Part shown: one piece after another, positions 1-5,176 of the stretch
Position numbering within the stretch: the stretch's first letter is position 1
Layout: each line of letters begins with the position of its first letter
NCBI GenBank assembly: GCA_946885335.1
Contig: CAMPGG010000251.1
Location: forward strand, 1 to 5,176
From: an uncultured Chitinophagaceae bacterium
Lineage (GTDB): Bacteria > Bacteroidota > Bacteroidia > Chitinophagales > Chitinophagaceae
Direction of reading: 5' to 3'
DNA: 5,176 nucleotides
Notes under the pieces: model-generated
The model's input: the letters and a program-made list of their open reading frames with translations, nothing else
Databases searched by the model: none
What the model was told of the DNA's origin: nothing
Translations under genes and position numbers: made by a program

Positions 1-2610
1 GTGCCGGAAAATAACCAACTAACGGTGATGGTTAACCATTTACCAAATGATGCCCTTGATTTAAATACTGCTTTTAAAGATGATGTGGAAACGGCCGAAC
101 AGGAAAGCTATACCCATGATCAGGTGGGATTAAAAGGTGCCGACCGGTATGATTTCAAAACAACCCACCAGTATAATGGACGATTGCGAACATTTTTCAG
201 TTCAGGAATTTCATATTCGGGTTCCAATGCATTTACGCTTGATGCAAGTAATTATACAAATCCTGCCGTAACTAATTTTCTAACGGGTACCTATAACCTG
301 GTTAATTATGATGCAAATATTGATGATGTAAGGTTGGATTTTCTTTTTAAACATCATGGGCAATATGCAAATAACAATACCCGTGTTTGGATAAGGGGCA
401 ATGATGATCCGGCAACGCCCTGGATAGAAGTGTATGATCTTTCAGCAAACCAAATTTCTGCCGGTGCTTATAAAAGATCCGCAAGTTTAGAATTAGGCGA
501 TCTGCTGGTGGCTAACAATCAAAATTTTTCGCCCAGTTTCCAGGTCAGGTGGGGGCAGGAAGGAGTTGTGATGGCATCGGATAATACCCGTGGAAATGGG
601 TACAGTTTCGATGATATACAATTGTATAAAGCCATTGATGATATCCAGTTACTCAGCATAGATAAACCTGTTGTGATCGATTGCGGATTAGGAACTGCAA
701 CGCAGGTTGAAATTACCGTTCGAAACAGCGCCAATCATTCCATCAATAATATTCCTGTTCATATAAAATTAAATGACGGCAATGCTATAACAGAATCCAT
801 CCCGGTATTGAATGCCAACCAAACCACCACTTATCGATTTACCACACCACTAAATCTTTCTGCATTTGGAACGCATGAAATAATAACCTGGGTTGCACAG
901 CCTACAGACAATTACCGGTTCAACGATACGGCAAAACTTTCATTAACAAATTCACCCATCATCAACAGCTTTCCTTATTTAGAAGATTTCGAATCCTCCA
1001 ATGGTCACTGGTATGCAGCTGGGATCAATAATTCCTGGGAATACGGAACGCCGGTTTCAACCAAAATTAACCGTGCAGCAAGTGGAAGCAAAGCCTGGAA
1101 AACAAATCTCGACGGCAATCATAATGACAATGAATTATCCTATTTGTATTCTCCCTGTTATGATATTTCATCGCTCGATAAACCCACGCTGAGTTTTAGT
1201 GTTGCACTGGATATTGAAGATTGCGGCACCAGTTTGTGCGACGCTGTTTATGTTGAATATTCTGTTGATGGTAAAGCCTGGGCCAGATTAGGTACAACTT
1301 CATCCGGTATCAACTGGTATAATAAGAATTATGCGGGTAACGTAGTTTGGAGTGTGGCAGATTATACCCGCTGGCATGTAGCTACCGTAGACTTGCCAGT
1401 CAATATTCCCGAATTGCGATTGCGATTTGTATTGAAATCTGATCCGGGTGTAAGCAAAGAAGGAATTGCGATAGATGATATCCATATTTACAATAACAAC
1501 ATGGGTATTTATGATGTACAAACGATGAGTTCTCCTGTTTCAAAACCTGTGAGCGGAAATGATTGGGTTGATTTTACGGAAAATGGAAAATTGATTGCCT
1601 CTGTTCTACCTGCATCACAAAATTTAGGAAATACCGCAGTACAGGCATTTATTCATGATGGACCAGTGCGTTCACAGGCCGGCCAGTATTATCATAACCG
1701 GAATATCACCATCAAATCTGCCAATCAAATCTCGCAACCGGTAAAAGTCCGTTTTTATTTTACGGATAAAGAAATGGAGGATTTGATCAATGCATCGGGA
1801 TGCGCTTCATGCAGTAAACCGGCAATGGCATATGAACTGGGCGTTACAAAATTCAGTGCTGCGGATCCAACTGCAGAAAACGGAACCATGGCTGATAATA
1901 ATGGAGGGGAGTGGCAATTCACCCTTCCGGAAGATGCGCAAAAAGTGCCTTTTGATAATGGATATTATGTTGAATTTGAAACGAATGATTTTTCAGAATA
2001 CTGGTTAAATAACGGCGGGCCGGCACAATCTGCCCCGATTCCTGTAAAGCTTACTGAGTTCACGGCTGATAAGCTAAATAATGACGATGTAAAACTGGCA
2101 TGGAAAACGGAAATGGAAATTGACCTGGATCGTTTTGAAGTGGAATTGGCCAAAGGCAACGACAATATGCAATTGAACCTGTTTGAGGTTATTACAACAG
2201 TCCAGGCGACGGGTAATTCTTCACAGCCGGAGAATTATACTTATACTGATGCTGAGCCAGGAAAGAATACAACAAGGTTCTACCGGCTGAAAATCTTCGA
2301 TAAAAATGGTTTTTTTGTTTATTCACCGGTGCGTTCAGTCAATTTTGGAAATTTTAAAAATTGGAGAATTCTTCCCAATCCATCAAATGGAGAATTTAAT
2401 CTGCAGTTCCAGGCTAACCAGGGAGAAAAGGTTCAGGTGCAACTTACCGATCCGCTTGGCCGGCTTTTAAAGCATTGGGAAACACCGGCTACCGGTTCCG
2501 GGCAGACATTCAAAATTGATTTGACTGATAAAATTTATCCGAATGGTATTTACCTGGTTAGGGTAAAGGTGAATGAAGTGCAAAAGGTATTCAGGATCAT
2601 CAAAAAATAA
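1..2610 (+). CDS. Large secreted/surface multidomain protein with T9SS type A C-terminal sorting domain (5' end outside window)
   Basis: The reading frame is open from base 1 to the TAA at 2608-2610 (869 codons visible). The first codon, GTG, is probably internal: no signal peptide follows and the first residues look like mid-protein sequence. Numbering from base 1, I see a beta-rich jelly-roll-like module at about 50-210 ending in GYSFDDIQLY; a CARDB/Ig-like module at about 216-316; a second MAM/jelly-roll-like module at about 322-498, opening with FPYLEDFE and closing with GIAIDDIHIYN; a beta module at about 500-680 with a CASC pair (601-604); an FN3-like module at about 681-782 (PVKLTEFTA to FYRLKIFDKNG); and the sorting domain at about 787-869 (ILPNPSNGEFNLQF, DPLGRLL, NGIYLVRV, final VFRIIKK). 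In Bacteroidota this C-terminal domain directs Sec-exported proteins through the type IX system to the surface or medium. I see no catalytic motif; an enzyme domain could lie upstream. The modules suggest adhesion or carbohydrate/protein binding, which is inference. The T9SS assignment is secure; the substrate is unknown. Confidence 0.9.
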   Translation: MPENNQLTVMVNHLPNDALDLNTAFKDDVETAEQESYTHDQVGLKGADRYDFKTTHQYNGRLRTFFSSGISYSGSNAFTLDASNYTNPAVTNFLTGTYNLVNYDANIDDVRLDFLFKHHGQYANNNTRVWIRGNDDPATPWIEVYDLSANQISAGAYKRSASLELGDLLVANNQNFSPSFQVRWGQEGVVMASDNTRGNGYSFDDIQLYKAIDDIQLLSIDKPVVIDCGLGTATQVEITVRNSANHSINNIPVHIKLNDGNAITESIPVLNANQTTTYRFTTPLNLSAFGTHEIITWVAQPTDNYRFNDTAKLSLTNSPIINSFPYLEDFESSNGHWYAAGINNSWEYGTPVSTKINRAASGSKAWKTNLDGNHNDNELSYLYSPCYDISSLDKPTLSFSVALDIEDCGTSLCDAVYVEYSVDGKAWARLGTTSSGINWYNKNYAGNVVWSVADYTRWHVATVDLPVNIPELRLRFVLKSDPGVSKEGIAIDDIHIYNNNMGIYDVQTMSSPVSKPVSGNDWVDFTENGKLIASVLPASQNLGNTAVQAFIHDGPVRSQAGQYYHNRNITIKSANQISQPVKVRFYFTDKEMEDLINASGCASCSKPAMAYELGVTKFSAADPTAENGTMADNNGGEWQFTLPEDAQKVPFDNGYYVEFETNDFSEYWLNNGGPAQSAPIPVKLTEFTADKLNNDDVKLAWKTEMEIDLDRFEVELAKGNDNMQLNLFEVITTVQATGNSSQPENYTYTDAEPGKNTTRFYRLKIFDKNGFFVYSPVRSVNFGNFKNWRILPNPSNGEFNLQFQANQGEKVQVQLTDPLGRLLKHWETPATGSGQTFKIDLTDKIYPNGIYLVRVKVNEVQKVFRIIKK

Positions 2611-2627
2611 TCAACCCGGATTGCCAT

Positions 2628-2660
2628 AAAAAAACCCGGTTTAAACCGGGTTCTTTATCT
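2628..2660. terminator. Bidirectional intrinsic terminator between convergent genes
   Basis: Positions 2633-2652 form a perfect palindrome, AACCCGGTTTAAACCGGGTT, which folds into an 8-bp stem with a TTAA loop. It begins 22 nt after the stop codon of the large T9SS gene and lies 26 nt beyond the stop of the minus-strand small gene. An A-run (2628-2634) on its left becomes a U-run after the stem in minus-strand transcripts. On the right, TTCTTTATCTTTT gives a weaker U-rich tail for plus-strand transcripts. It should stop both genes, better on the minus strand. Confidence 0.85.
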
Positions 2661-2678
2661 TTTAAATTTTAGTCGTTT

Positions 2679-2882
2679 TTAGAAATCCTGCTTGGCAATG
2701 CCAGCTTTAATGGCTCCTAATGCTTTCTCTTCATTTACCAATGTGGTAAGTTTATTTCCTTTGCCATCGTGCCCTTGAACCATATAAGCCCCTTTAGCTG
2801 TTTTTTTGATAACGGCGTCCATAATAGGAACACCTTTCTCTTTTGTTTTTACATTGTAGGCTGTTAATTTAATGTCTGACAT
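2679..2882 (-). CDS. Small basic protein of unknown function (67 aa)
   Basis: The ATG is at 2882-2880 and the stop lies just before the shared terminator. I do not recognise a named family with certainty. The protein has no signal peptide, membrane segment, cysteine or tryptophan, so it is probably cytoplasmic. It is lysine-rich (12 Lys against 7 Asp/Glu). Layout: an N-terminal strand with YNVKTKEK (9-16), a central part TAKGAYMVQGHDGKGNK (28-44), and a predicted helix EEKALGAIKAGIAK (51-64). The order Y-x-V-K-x-K, then G, then G-x-G-N-K recalls short zinc-ribbon proteins of the DUF5679 type (YCVKCK then CPVCGTK), but every metal-binding cysteine is missing, so this link is only a hypothesis. 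No Shine-Dalgarno is present; an A-run and TAACT precede the ATG, as is common in Bacteroidota. It is the nearest gene downstream of the cupredoxin-like lipoprotein gene, but a 285-nt gap suggests separate transcription. The clean terminator and coherent composition support a real gene. Confidence 0.75.
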   Translation of the reverse strand: MSDIKLTAYNVKTKEKGVPIMDAVIKKTAKGAYMVQGHDGKGNKLTTLVNEEKALGAIKAGIAKQDF

Positions 2883-2976
2883 AGTTATTTTTTTTTGGGG
2901 TTAGTAACCGTTTAAAAATGCCGTTTTACCGGTTTGCTGTTTCTGTAAATTAGGTAAATTTTCTGATTCCCCGTTT

Positions 2977-3001
2977 AAAACTTACTGTAGAGCTAAGTTT
3001 T
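2977..3001 (-). other. Perfect inverted repeat in the leader of the 67-aa gene
   Basis: AAAACTTA (2977-2984) and TAAGTTTT (2994-3001) are perfect reverse complements separated by 9 nt, and two further pairs can form inside the loop (CT 2985-2986 with AG 2991-2992). The repeat lies about 95 nt upstream of the minus-strand start codon at 2882. No U-run follows on the minus strand, so it does not look like a terminator. It could be an RNA hairpin in the leader or a protein-binding site. Confidence 0.4.
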
Positions 3002-3061
3002 GGCTATTTGTAAACAGTTTTAAAATCATCCTTTTTTTATAAAAAATACCGCCTAACCTTT

Positions 3062-3090
3062 CAAATATATAACCCGTTCACGCAGCAAAA
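3062..3090 (-). promoter_or_regulatory. Candidate Bacteroidota-type promoter for the 67-aa gene
   Basis: Read on the minus strand, TATATTTG (3069-3062) matches the Bacteroidota -7 element TAnnTTTG exactly. A TTTTG (3090-3086) lies 16 nt upstream and could serve as the -33 element, although the usual spacing is slightly longer. It is the only exact TAnnTTTG match on the minus strand that I found between 2883 and 3167. Transcription would start near 3055, giving a leader of about 170 nt before the 67-aa gene. Confidence 0.4.
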
Positions 3091-3167
3091 TGTATTTCCG
3101 GGTGATGAACAGTTTTGAGCAAAATACCCCCTTTTTAGCGTTAGCCATACAAATCATTACTAATAGC

Positions 3168-4127
3168 TTATTCTGACACCACAAATGTCTTCAACATATT
3201 TTTAGCCGATGCATTGGGTACTTCTGAAATCAATACATAATTCCCCGGTTCAAGATCCGCAGTAAAATAGCCGGTGCTGCCTGCCGGCAAATTATTGACA
3301 CCGCCTAAAAAAGTTATATTGTTTGGTGCAGGGTCAATTAATCCTTTGGGATCGGCCCAATTCATCCAGCTTTCCAGGTCTTTTAAATTGGCCCCATCTT
3401 CCAGTTTGACCAGGTTCACATCGTGCCCGATAAAATGTTCATATACCGACTGATCTTTGTAAAAAACAGAAAAGGTTTGTGGCCCGGGTTCAATAGAATC
3501 ATTAAATACAATTCCTTCCGTGCTGGAAATATCAATCTGGATACCTGCAGTTGGTTTTTCATTTCCCGAACTGCTGTCAGAAACCACGAAATCCCTGATC
3601 ATTCCCATAGCTGTATGAAATTCTCCATTGCTCATTTTTACATAACATTCCATCAGGTAATAGCCCGGGTCTAATTGAACCATAGTTTCTGCGGTTTTCC
3701 CCGGGGATATTAAACCGGAGCCACCTAAAAATTCAACTTTGCTATACCATTCAGGTAGTTTGCCAAATTCAGCCATGGCTTTTTCACCCTGGCCTTCATT
3801 AATGAATTTCATACCATTTGAAAAATGCGGTACCACATCTTTTTTGGCATCTTCCAGCGTTTTATCATCCGGGAATTTTTCAATCAAAAAGAAATGCGTT
3901 TGGGGAGATTGATTTTTATAAGAGAAATTAATCCAACCGGATTGTATGGTATCGGGCATTTGGAAATCCATGTTTTGGGTGATAATGTCAACGACATATT
4001 CTTTATCCGTTTCATTTGCCTGTTCGTTTTTGTTTTTGCAGGCCTGGAAAAAAACAATAACATTCAACATGACGATGAGGGGTAATATTGAAGCGGATAC
4101 TTTGAAAAATTTTACGGGATCTTTCAT
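3168..4127 (-). CDS. Putative lipoprotein with tandem cupredoxin-like domains, second one degenerate
   Basis: This 319-residue protein starts with a Lys-containing n-region and a hydrophobic stretch (10-29) ending in FFQAC. Cys30 is a plausible lipidation site, although the lipobox is not canonical. The mature part holds two similar halves. Half 1 (about 45-183) has YKNQSPQTH with His78, FLGG (133-136), an SPGKTA turn, DPGYYLMEC with Cys161, then His171 and Met176. Half 2 (about 193-319) repeats YKDQSVYEH (His231), FLGG (273-276), PAGST and EPGNYVLIS, but Ser301 replaces the cysteine and no downstream His is present. His78, Cys161, His171 and Met176 have the order of blue-copper ligands, with a long Cys-x9-His loop and plastocyanin-like His-x4-Met spacing. 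This resembles uncharacterised cupredoxin-like proteins with a GxYxLxC...PH...GM ending. Copper binding is inference. The start is chosen because it gives an intact signal peptide; there is no Shine-Dalgarno. The gene is divergent from the DUF2147 gene. No clear terminator follows it. Confidence 0.72.
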   Translation of the reverse strand: MKDPVKFFKVSASILPLIVMLNVIVFFQACKNKNEQANETDKEYVVDIITQNMDFQMPDTIQSGWINFSYKNQSPQTHFFLIEKFPDDKTLEDAKKDVVPHFSNGMKFINEGQGEKAMAEFGKLPEWYSKVEFLGGSGLISPGKTAETMVQLDPGYYLMECYVKMSNGEFHTAMGMIRDFVVSDSSSGNEKPTAGIQIDISSTEGIVFNDSIEPGPQTFSVFYKDQSVYEHFIGHDVNLVKLEDGANLKDLESWMNWADPKGLIDPAPNNITFLGGVNNLPAGSTGYFTADLEPGNYVLISEVPNASAKNMLKTFVVSE

Positions 4128-4262
4128 AATTTATAGTGTTTGGTTAAGAATATCGCTGGCGCGGGACGGATCTATGCAAGGGAGATGTTGTATGATTACA
4201 TGCCTTAACGGTAATACAATTTATACATTAATGTTCATTATGCATCCTTCAGCATGGATTCA

Positions 4263-4293
4263 TTTACAATTCAACAAAAAAAATTATTGTAAA
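4263..4293. promoter_or_regulatory. Perfect 8-bp inverted repeat, possible operator
   Basis: TTTACAAT (4263-4270) and ATTGTAAA (4286-4293) are perfect reverse complements around a 15-nt A-rich spacer. The site is about 135 nt upstream of the lipoprotein start codon (minus strand) and about 310 nt upstream of the DUF2147 gene. The symmetry and the position suggest a dimeric regulator site or a weak hairpin. The AT-rich context makes chance a serious alternative. Confidence 0.3.
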
Positions 4294-4372
4294 ACATGAT
4301 ATTGTATGATGTTCCGCATAAACTAACAGGCATAAATAGCCGCAATGAGTAATACATTATATATCACAGGAA

Positions 4373-4430
4373 ATGCAGGAAGCTTTTATATTCTTTGTGG
4401 TCATTTTGGTTCATGACGCACATTGCGAAG
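4373..4430 (+). repeat. Degenerate copy 1 of the TTCTTTGCG-type intergenic repeat
   Basis: ATGCAGGAAG followed by a TATTCTTTG block (4373-4412) aligns with 5097-5137 at 32 of 41 columns with one gap. From 4391 it splits into two 19-nt units starting with TTC (4391-4409 and 4410-4428), the same period as the right-hand copy. The first unit matches its counterpart at 13 of 19 positions. A hairpin can form: TGTG-GTCA (4396-4403) with TGAC-G-CACA (4414-4422), one bulged G and a 10-nt loop. It lies in the intergenic region upstream of the DUF2147 gene. Confidence 0.55.
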
Positions 4431-4603
4431 CAAAAAAATTAAGACGGTTTTAATATTTATTATGTTAAGAATGTAAGCCTGCTTTTTTTTCGTTTTAAAT
4501 TTTGAATTTTACATTCATTTACTGCAATAGGCAAGGTTTATGTATGATTAATGTGGTTTAGCTTTATAGGAATGAGATTTTTAAAGAATAAATGATATGC
4601 GAT

Positions 4604-4990
4604 ATGAAATATACATTACTGATTTTGGCGATTTTTTTCTTTTCCCCGGTTTTTGCGCAGGATAAATCTGATGCTGTTGTCGGAAAATGGCTCAGGGTTC
4701 CCAAGGAGGATATGATTATTGAAGTGTTTAAAGCAGGCAATGAATATAAAGGCAGAATTGCCTGGGCCAAAGACAATGACAAGAAAAAACCGGTAGGTTT
4801 TATCATTCTTGAAGACCTGAATTTTAATTCAAAAAAGAATATGTGGACCAATGGCAAAATACAGGACCCAAATTCGGGCAAAACATATGATGCGGAAGCA
4901 AAAATAAAATCAGATGGTAACCTGGAAGTTTTGGGCTATATGGGATTAAAATTCATTGGATCCAAAAAAGAATTCAAAAGAGTTAAGTGA
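4604..4990 (+). CDS. DUF2147 family exported protein
   Basis: This is a small secreted protein, 128 residues from the ATG at 4604. That start gives a clean Sec signal peptide: MKYTLLILAIFFF, then a probable cleavage site VFA|QD after residue 18. An in-frame ATG at 4592 would add four residues (MICD) with an acidic residue before the hydrophobic core, so I prefer 4604; neither start has a Shine-Dalgarno. The mature part carries the DUF2147 (PF09917) pattern in order: VGKWLR (26-31), IIEVFKAGNEYKGRIAW (38-54), W-x-N-GKI-x-DPNSGKTYDAE (81-98), a DGNLEVLGYMG segment (104-114), and a closing IGSKKEFKRV. The family is a compact periplasmic beta-barrel-like domain of unknown biochemical role and usually about this length, so the gene looks complete. 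It stands alone, divergent from the lipoprotein gene, with repeat elements on both sides and no obvious hairpin terminator. Confidence 0.88.
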   Translation: MKYTLLILAIFFFSPVFAQDKSDAVVGKWLRVPKEDMIIEVFKAGNEYKGRIAWAKDNDKKKPVGFIILEDLNFNSKKNMWTNGKIQDPNSGKTYDAEAKIKSDGNLEVLGYMGLKFIGSKKEFKRVK

Positions 4991-5030
4991 GAAATTTAAA
5001 AGTCAAAAGTAAAAATATACACCTCTTGTT

Positions 5031-5068
5031 TTTGCCTCGTGACCTTTTGTTCTTCATGTTTTTCGTGA
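5031..5068 (+). repeat. Two 19-nt TCGTGA-containing repeat units
   Basis: Downstream of the DUF2147 gene, positions 5031-5049 and 5050-5068 each span 19 nt and contain TCGTGA (5037-5042 and 5063-5068). The second unit, TTCTTCATGTTTTTCGTGA, matches the unit at 5135-5153 at 13 of 19 positions. They appear to be diverged relatives of the repeat family at the right edge. The first unit's boundaries are uncertain. Confidence 0.35.
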
Positions 5069-5096
5069 TCTATAAAAATATAAATGTTTCAAAGAG

Positions 5097-5176
5097 ATGC
5101 AGGAAGGCATTTGTATTCTTTGCGCCCATAGCGGTTCTTTGCGTTCTTAGCGATACAGAAAATATATCGCAAGAGA
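5097..5176 (+). repeat. TTCTTTGCG-type intergenic repeat, copy 2, cut by the window edge
   Basis: After ATGCAGGAAG (5097-5106), shared with copy 1, two adjacent 19-nt units follow: TTCTTTGCGCCCATAGCGG (5116-5134) and TTCTTTGCGTTCTTAGCGA (5135-5153), identical at 15 of 19 positions. The second unit then begins an inverted repeat: TCTT-A-GCGATA (5145-5155) pairs with TATCGC-AAGA (5165-5174), with one bulged A and a 9-nt loop. The pattern suggests a larger palindromic element whose right arm, rich in CGCAAAG, continues beyond the window. Similar TTTGCG-rich intergenic repeats occur in other Bacteroidota. Confidence 0.6.

Larger units (their letters stand above)
4189..4550 (+). repeat. Three direct copies of TGTATGAT
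   Basis: The octamer TGTATGAT occurs at 4189-4196, 4303-4310 and 4541-4548, always in the same orientation. The first and third extend to the identical 10-mer TGTATGATTA. The first and second share 12 of 13 bases in GATnTTGTATGAT (4184-4196 and 4298-4310). The third copy lies about 55 nt before the DUF2147 start. Spacing is irregular (114 and 238 nt), so this is not a tandem repeat; a binding site for a regulator is possible. Confidence 0.35.
4128..4603. other. Long divergent intergenic region (about 475 bp)
   Basis: This stretch separates the minus-strand lipoprotein gene from the plus-strand DUF2147 gene and must hold both sets of start signals. I found no convincing coding frame, tRNA or exact TAnnTTTG/TTTG promoter pair on either strand. 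It does contain three copies of TGTATGAT, an imperfect 8-bp inverted repeat (ATGCATCC 4240-4247 with GGATTCAT 4256-4263), a perfect one next to it, a degenerate 19-nt-type repeat at 4373-4430, and long T-runs (for example 4482-4490). The region is very AT-rich. Confidence 0.6.

Noticed and set aside
3072..3112. Possible H-type pseudoknot on the minus strand (GTTCA/TGAAC with ACCC/GGGT)
   Set aside because: Stems of 5 and 4 bp are short, it overlaps the candidate promoter rather than a transcript, and it would easily arise by chance.
3111..3125. TTTTG-AG-CAAAA after the lipoprotein gene as a terminator
   Set aside because: The loop would be only 2 nt, the stem is AT-rich and no U-run follows on the minus strand.
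3423..4299. Open frames on the plus strand opposite the lipoprotein gene
   Set aside because: They are antisense to a coherent 319-aa protein with signal peptide and domain duplication; their translations show no domain or sensible composition.
4438..4454. ATTAA/TTAAT inverted repeat
   Set aside because: Arms of 5 AT-only bases are expected by chance in this composition.
4496..4504. TAAATTTTG as a -7 promoter box
   Set aside because: Three bases instead of two separate TA and TTTG, and no -33 element is visible.
4559..4566. TAGCTTTA as a -7 promoter box for the DUF2147 gene
   Set aside because: One base off TAnnTTTG and well placed for a short leader, but no TTG/TTTG element is found at the expected distance upstream.
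4564..4881. Minus-strand open frame of 105 codons opposite the DUF2147 gene
   Set aside because: The plus-strand frame carries a signal peptide and family motifs; the antisense frame shows no recognisable pattern.

Overview
The window looks like chromosomal DNA of a Bacteroidota bacterium, probably in or near Chitinophagales/Sphingobacteriia. The evidence is a large secreted protein ending in a type A Por-secretion (T9SS) sorting domain, AT-rich intergenic regions, genes without Shine-Dalgarno sequences, one candidate promoter of the Bacteroidota TAnnTTTG type, and intergenic repeats built on TTCTTTGCG. The genus cannot be named from this sequence.

Layout. Positions 1-2610 (+) hold the 3' part of a large multidomain surface or secreted protein; its N-terminus and signal peptide lie left of the window. 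A 20-bp perfect palindrome (2633-2652) then acts as a probable bidirectional terminator between this gene and two minus-strand genes. The first, 2679-2882 (-), encodes a 67-residue basic protein of unknown function with a possible promoter and a long leader containing a perfect 8-bp hairpin. The second, 3168-4127 (-), encodes a 319-residue probable lipoprotein with two tandem cupredoxin-like domains; only the first keeps a full Cys/His/Met set. A divergent intergenic region of about 475 bp follows, with three copies of TGTATGAT, an 8-bp inverted repeat and a degenerate repeat element. Positions 4604-4990 (+) encode a small exported DUF2147-family protein. The right end (about 5031-5176) is filled with 19-nt repeat units and the left half of what looks like a palindromic element cut by the window edge.

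How the genes fit together. Three of the four proteins appear to be exported: one by Sec plus T9SS, one as a lipoprotein, one as a periplasmic protein. No operon or shared pathway can be shown. Each gene seems to be its own transcription unit. I see no mobile element, CRISPR array, RNA gene or recognisable defence system. The least explained items are the half-degenerate tandem cupredoxin-like lipoprotein, the small Cys-less protein that resembles a zinc-ribbon family in layout, and the 19-nt intergenic repeats on both sides of the DUF2147 gene.
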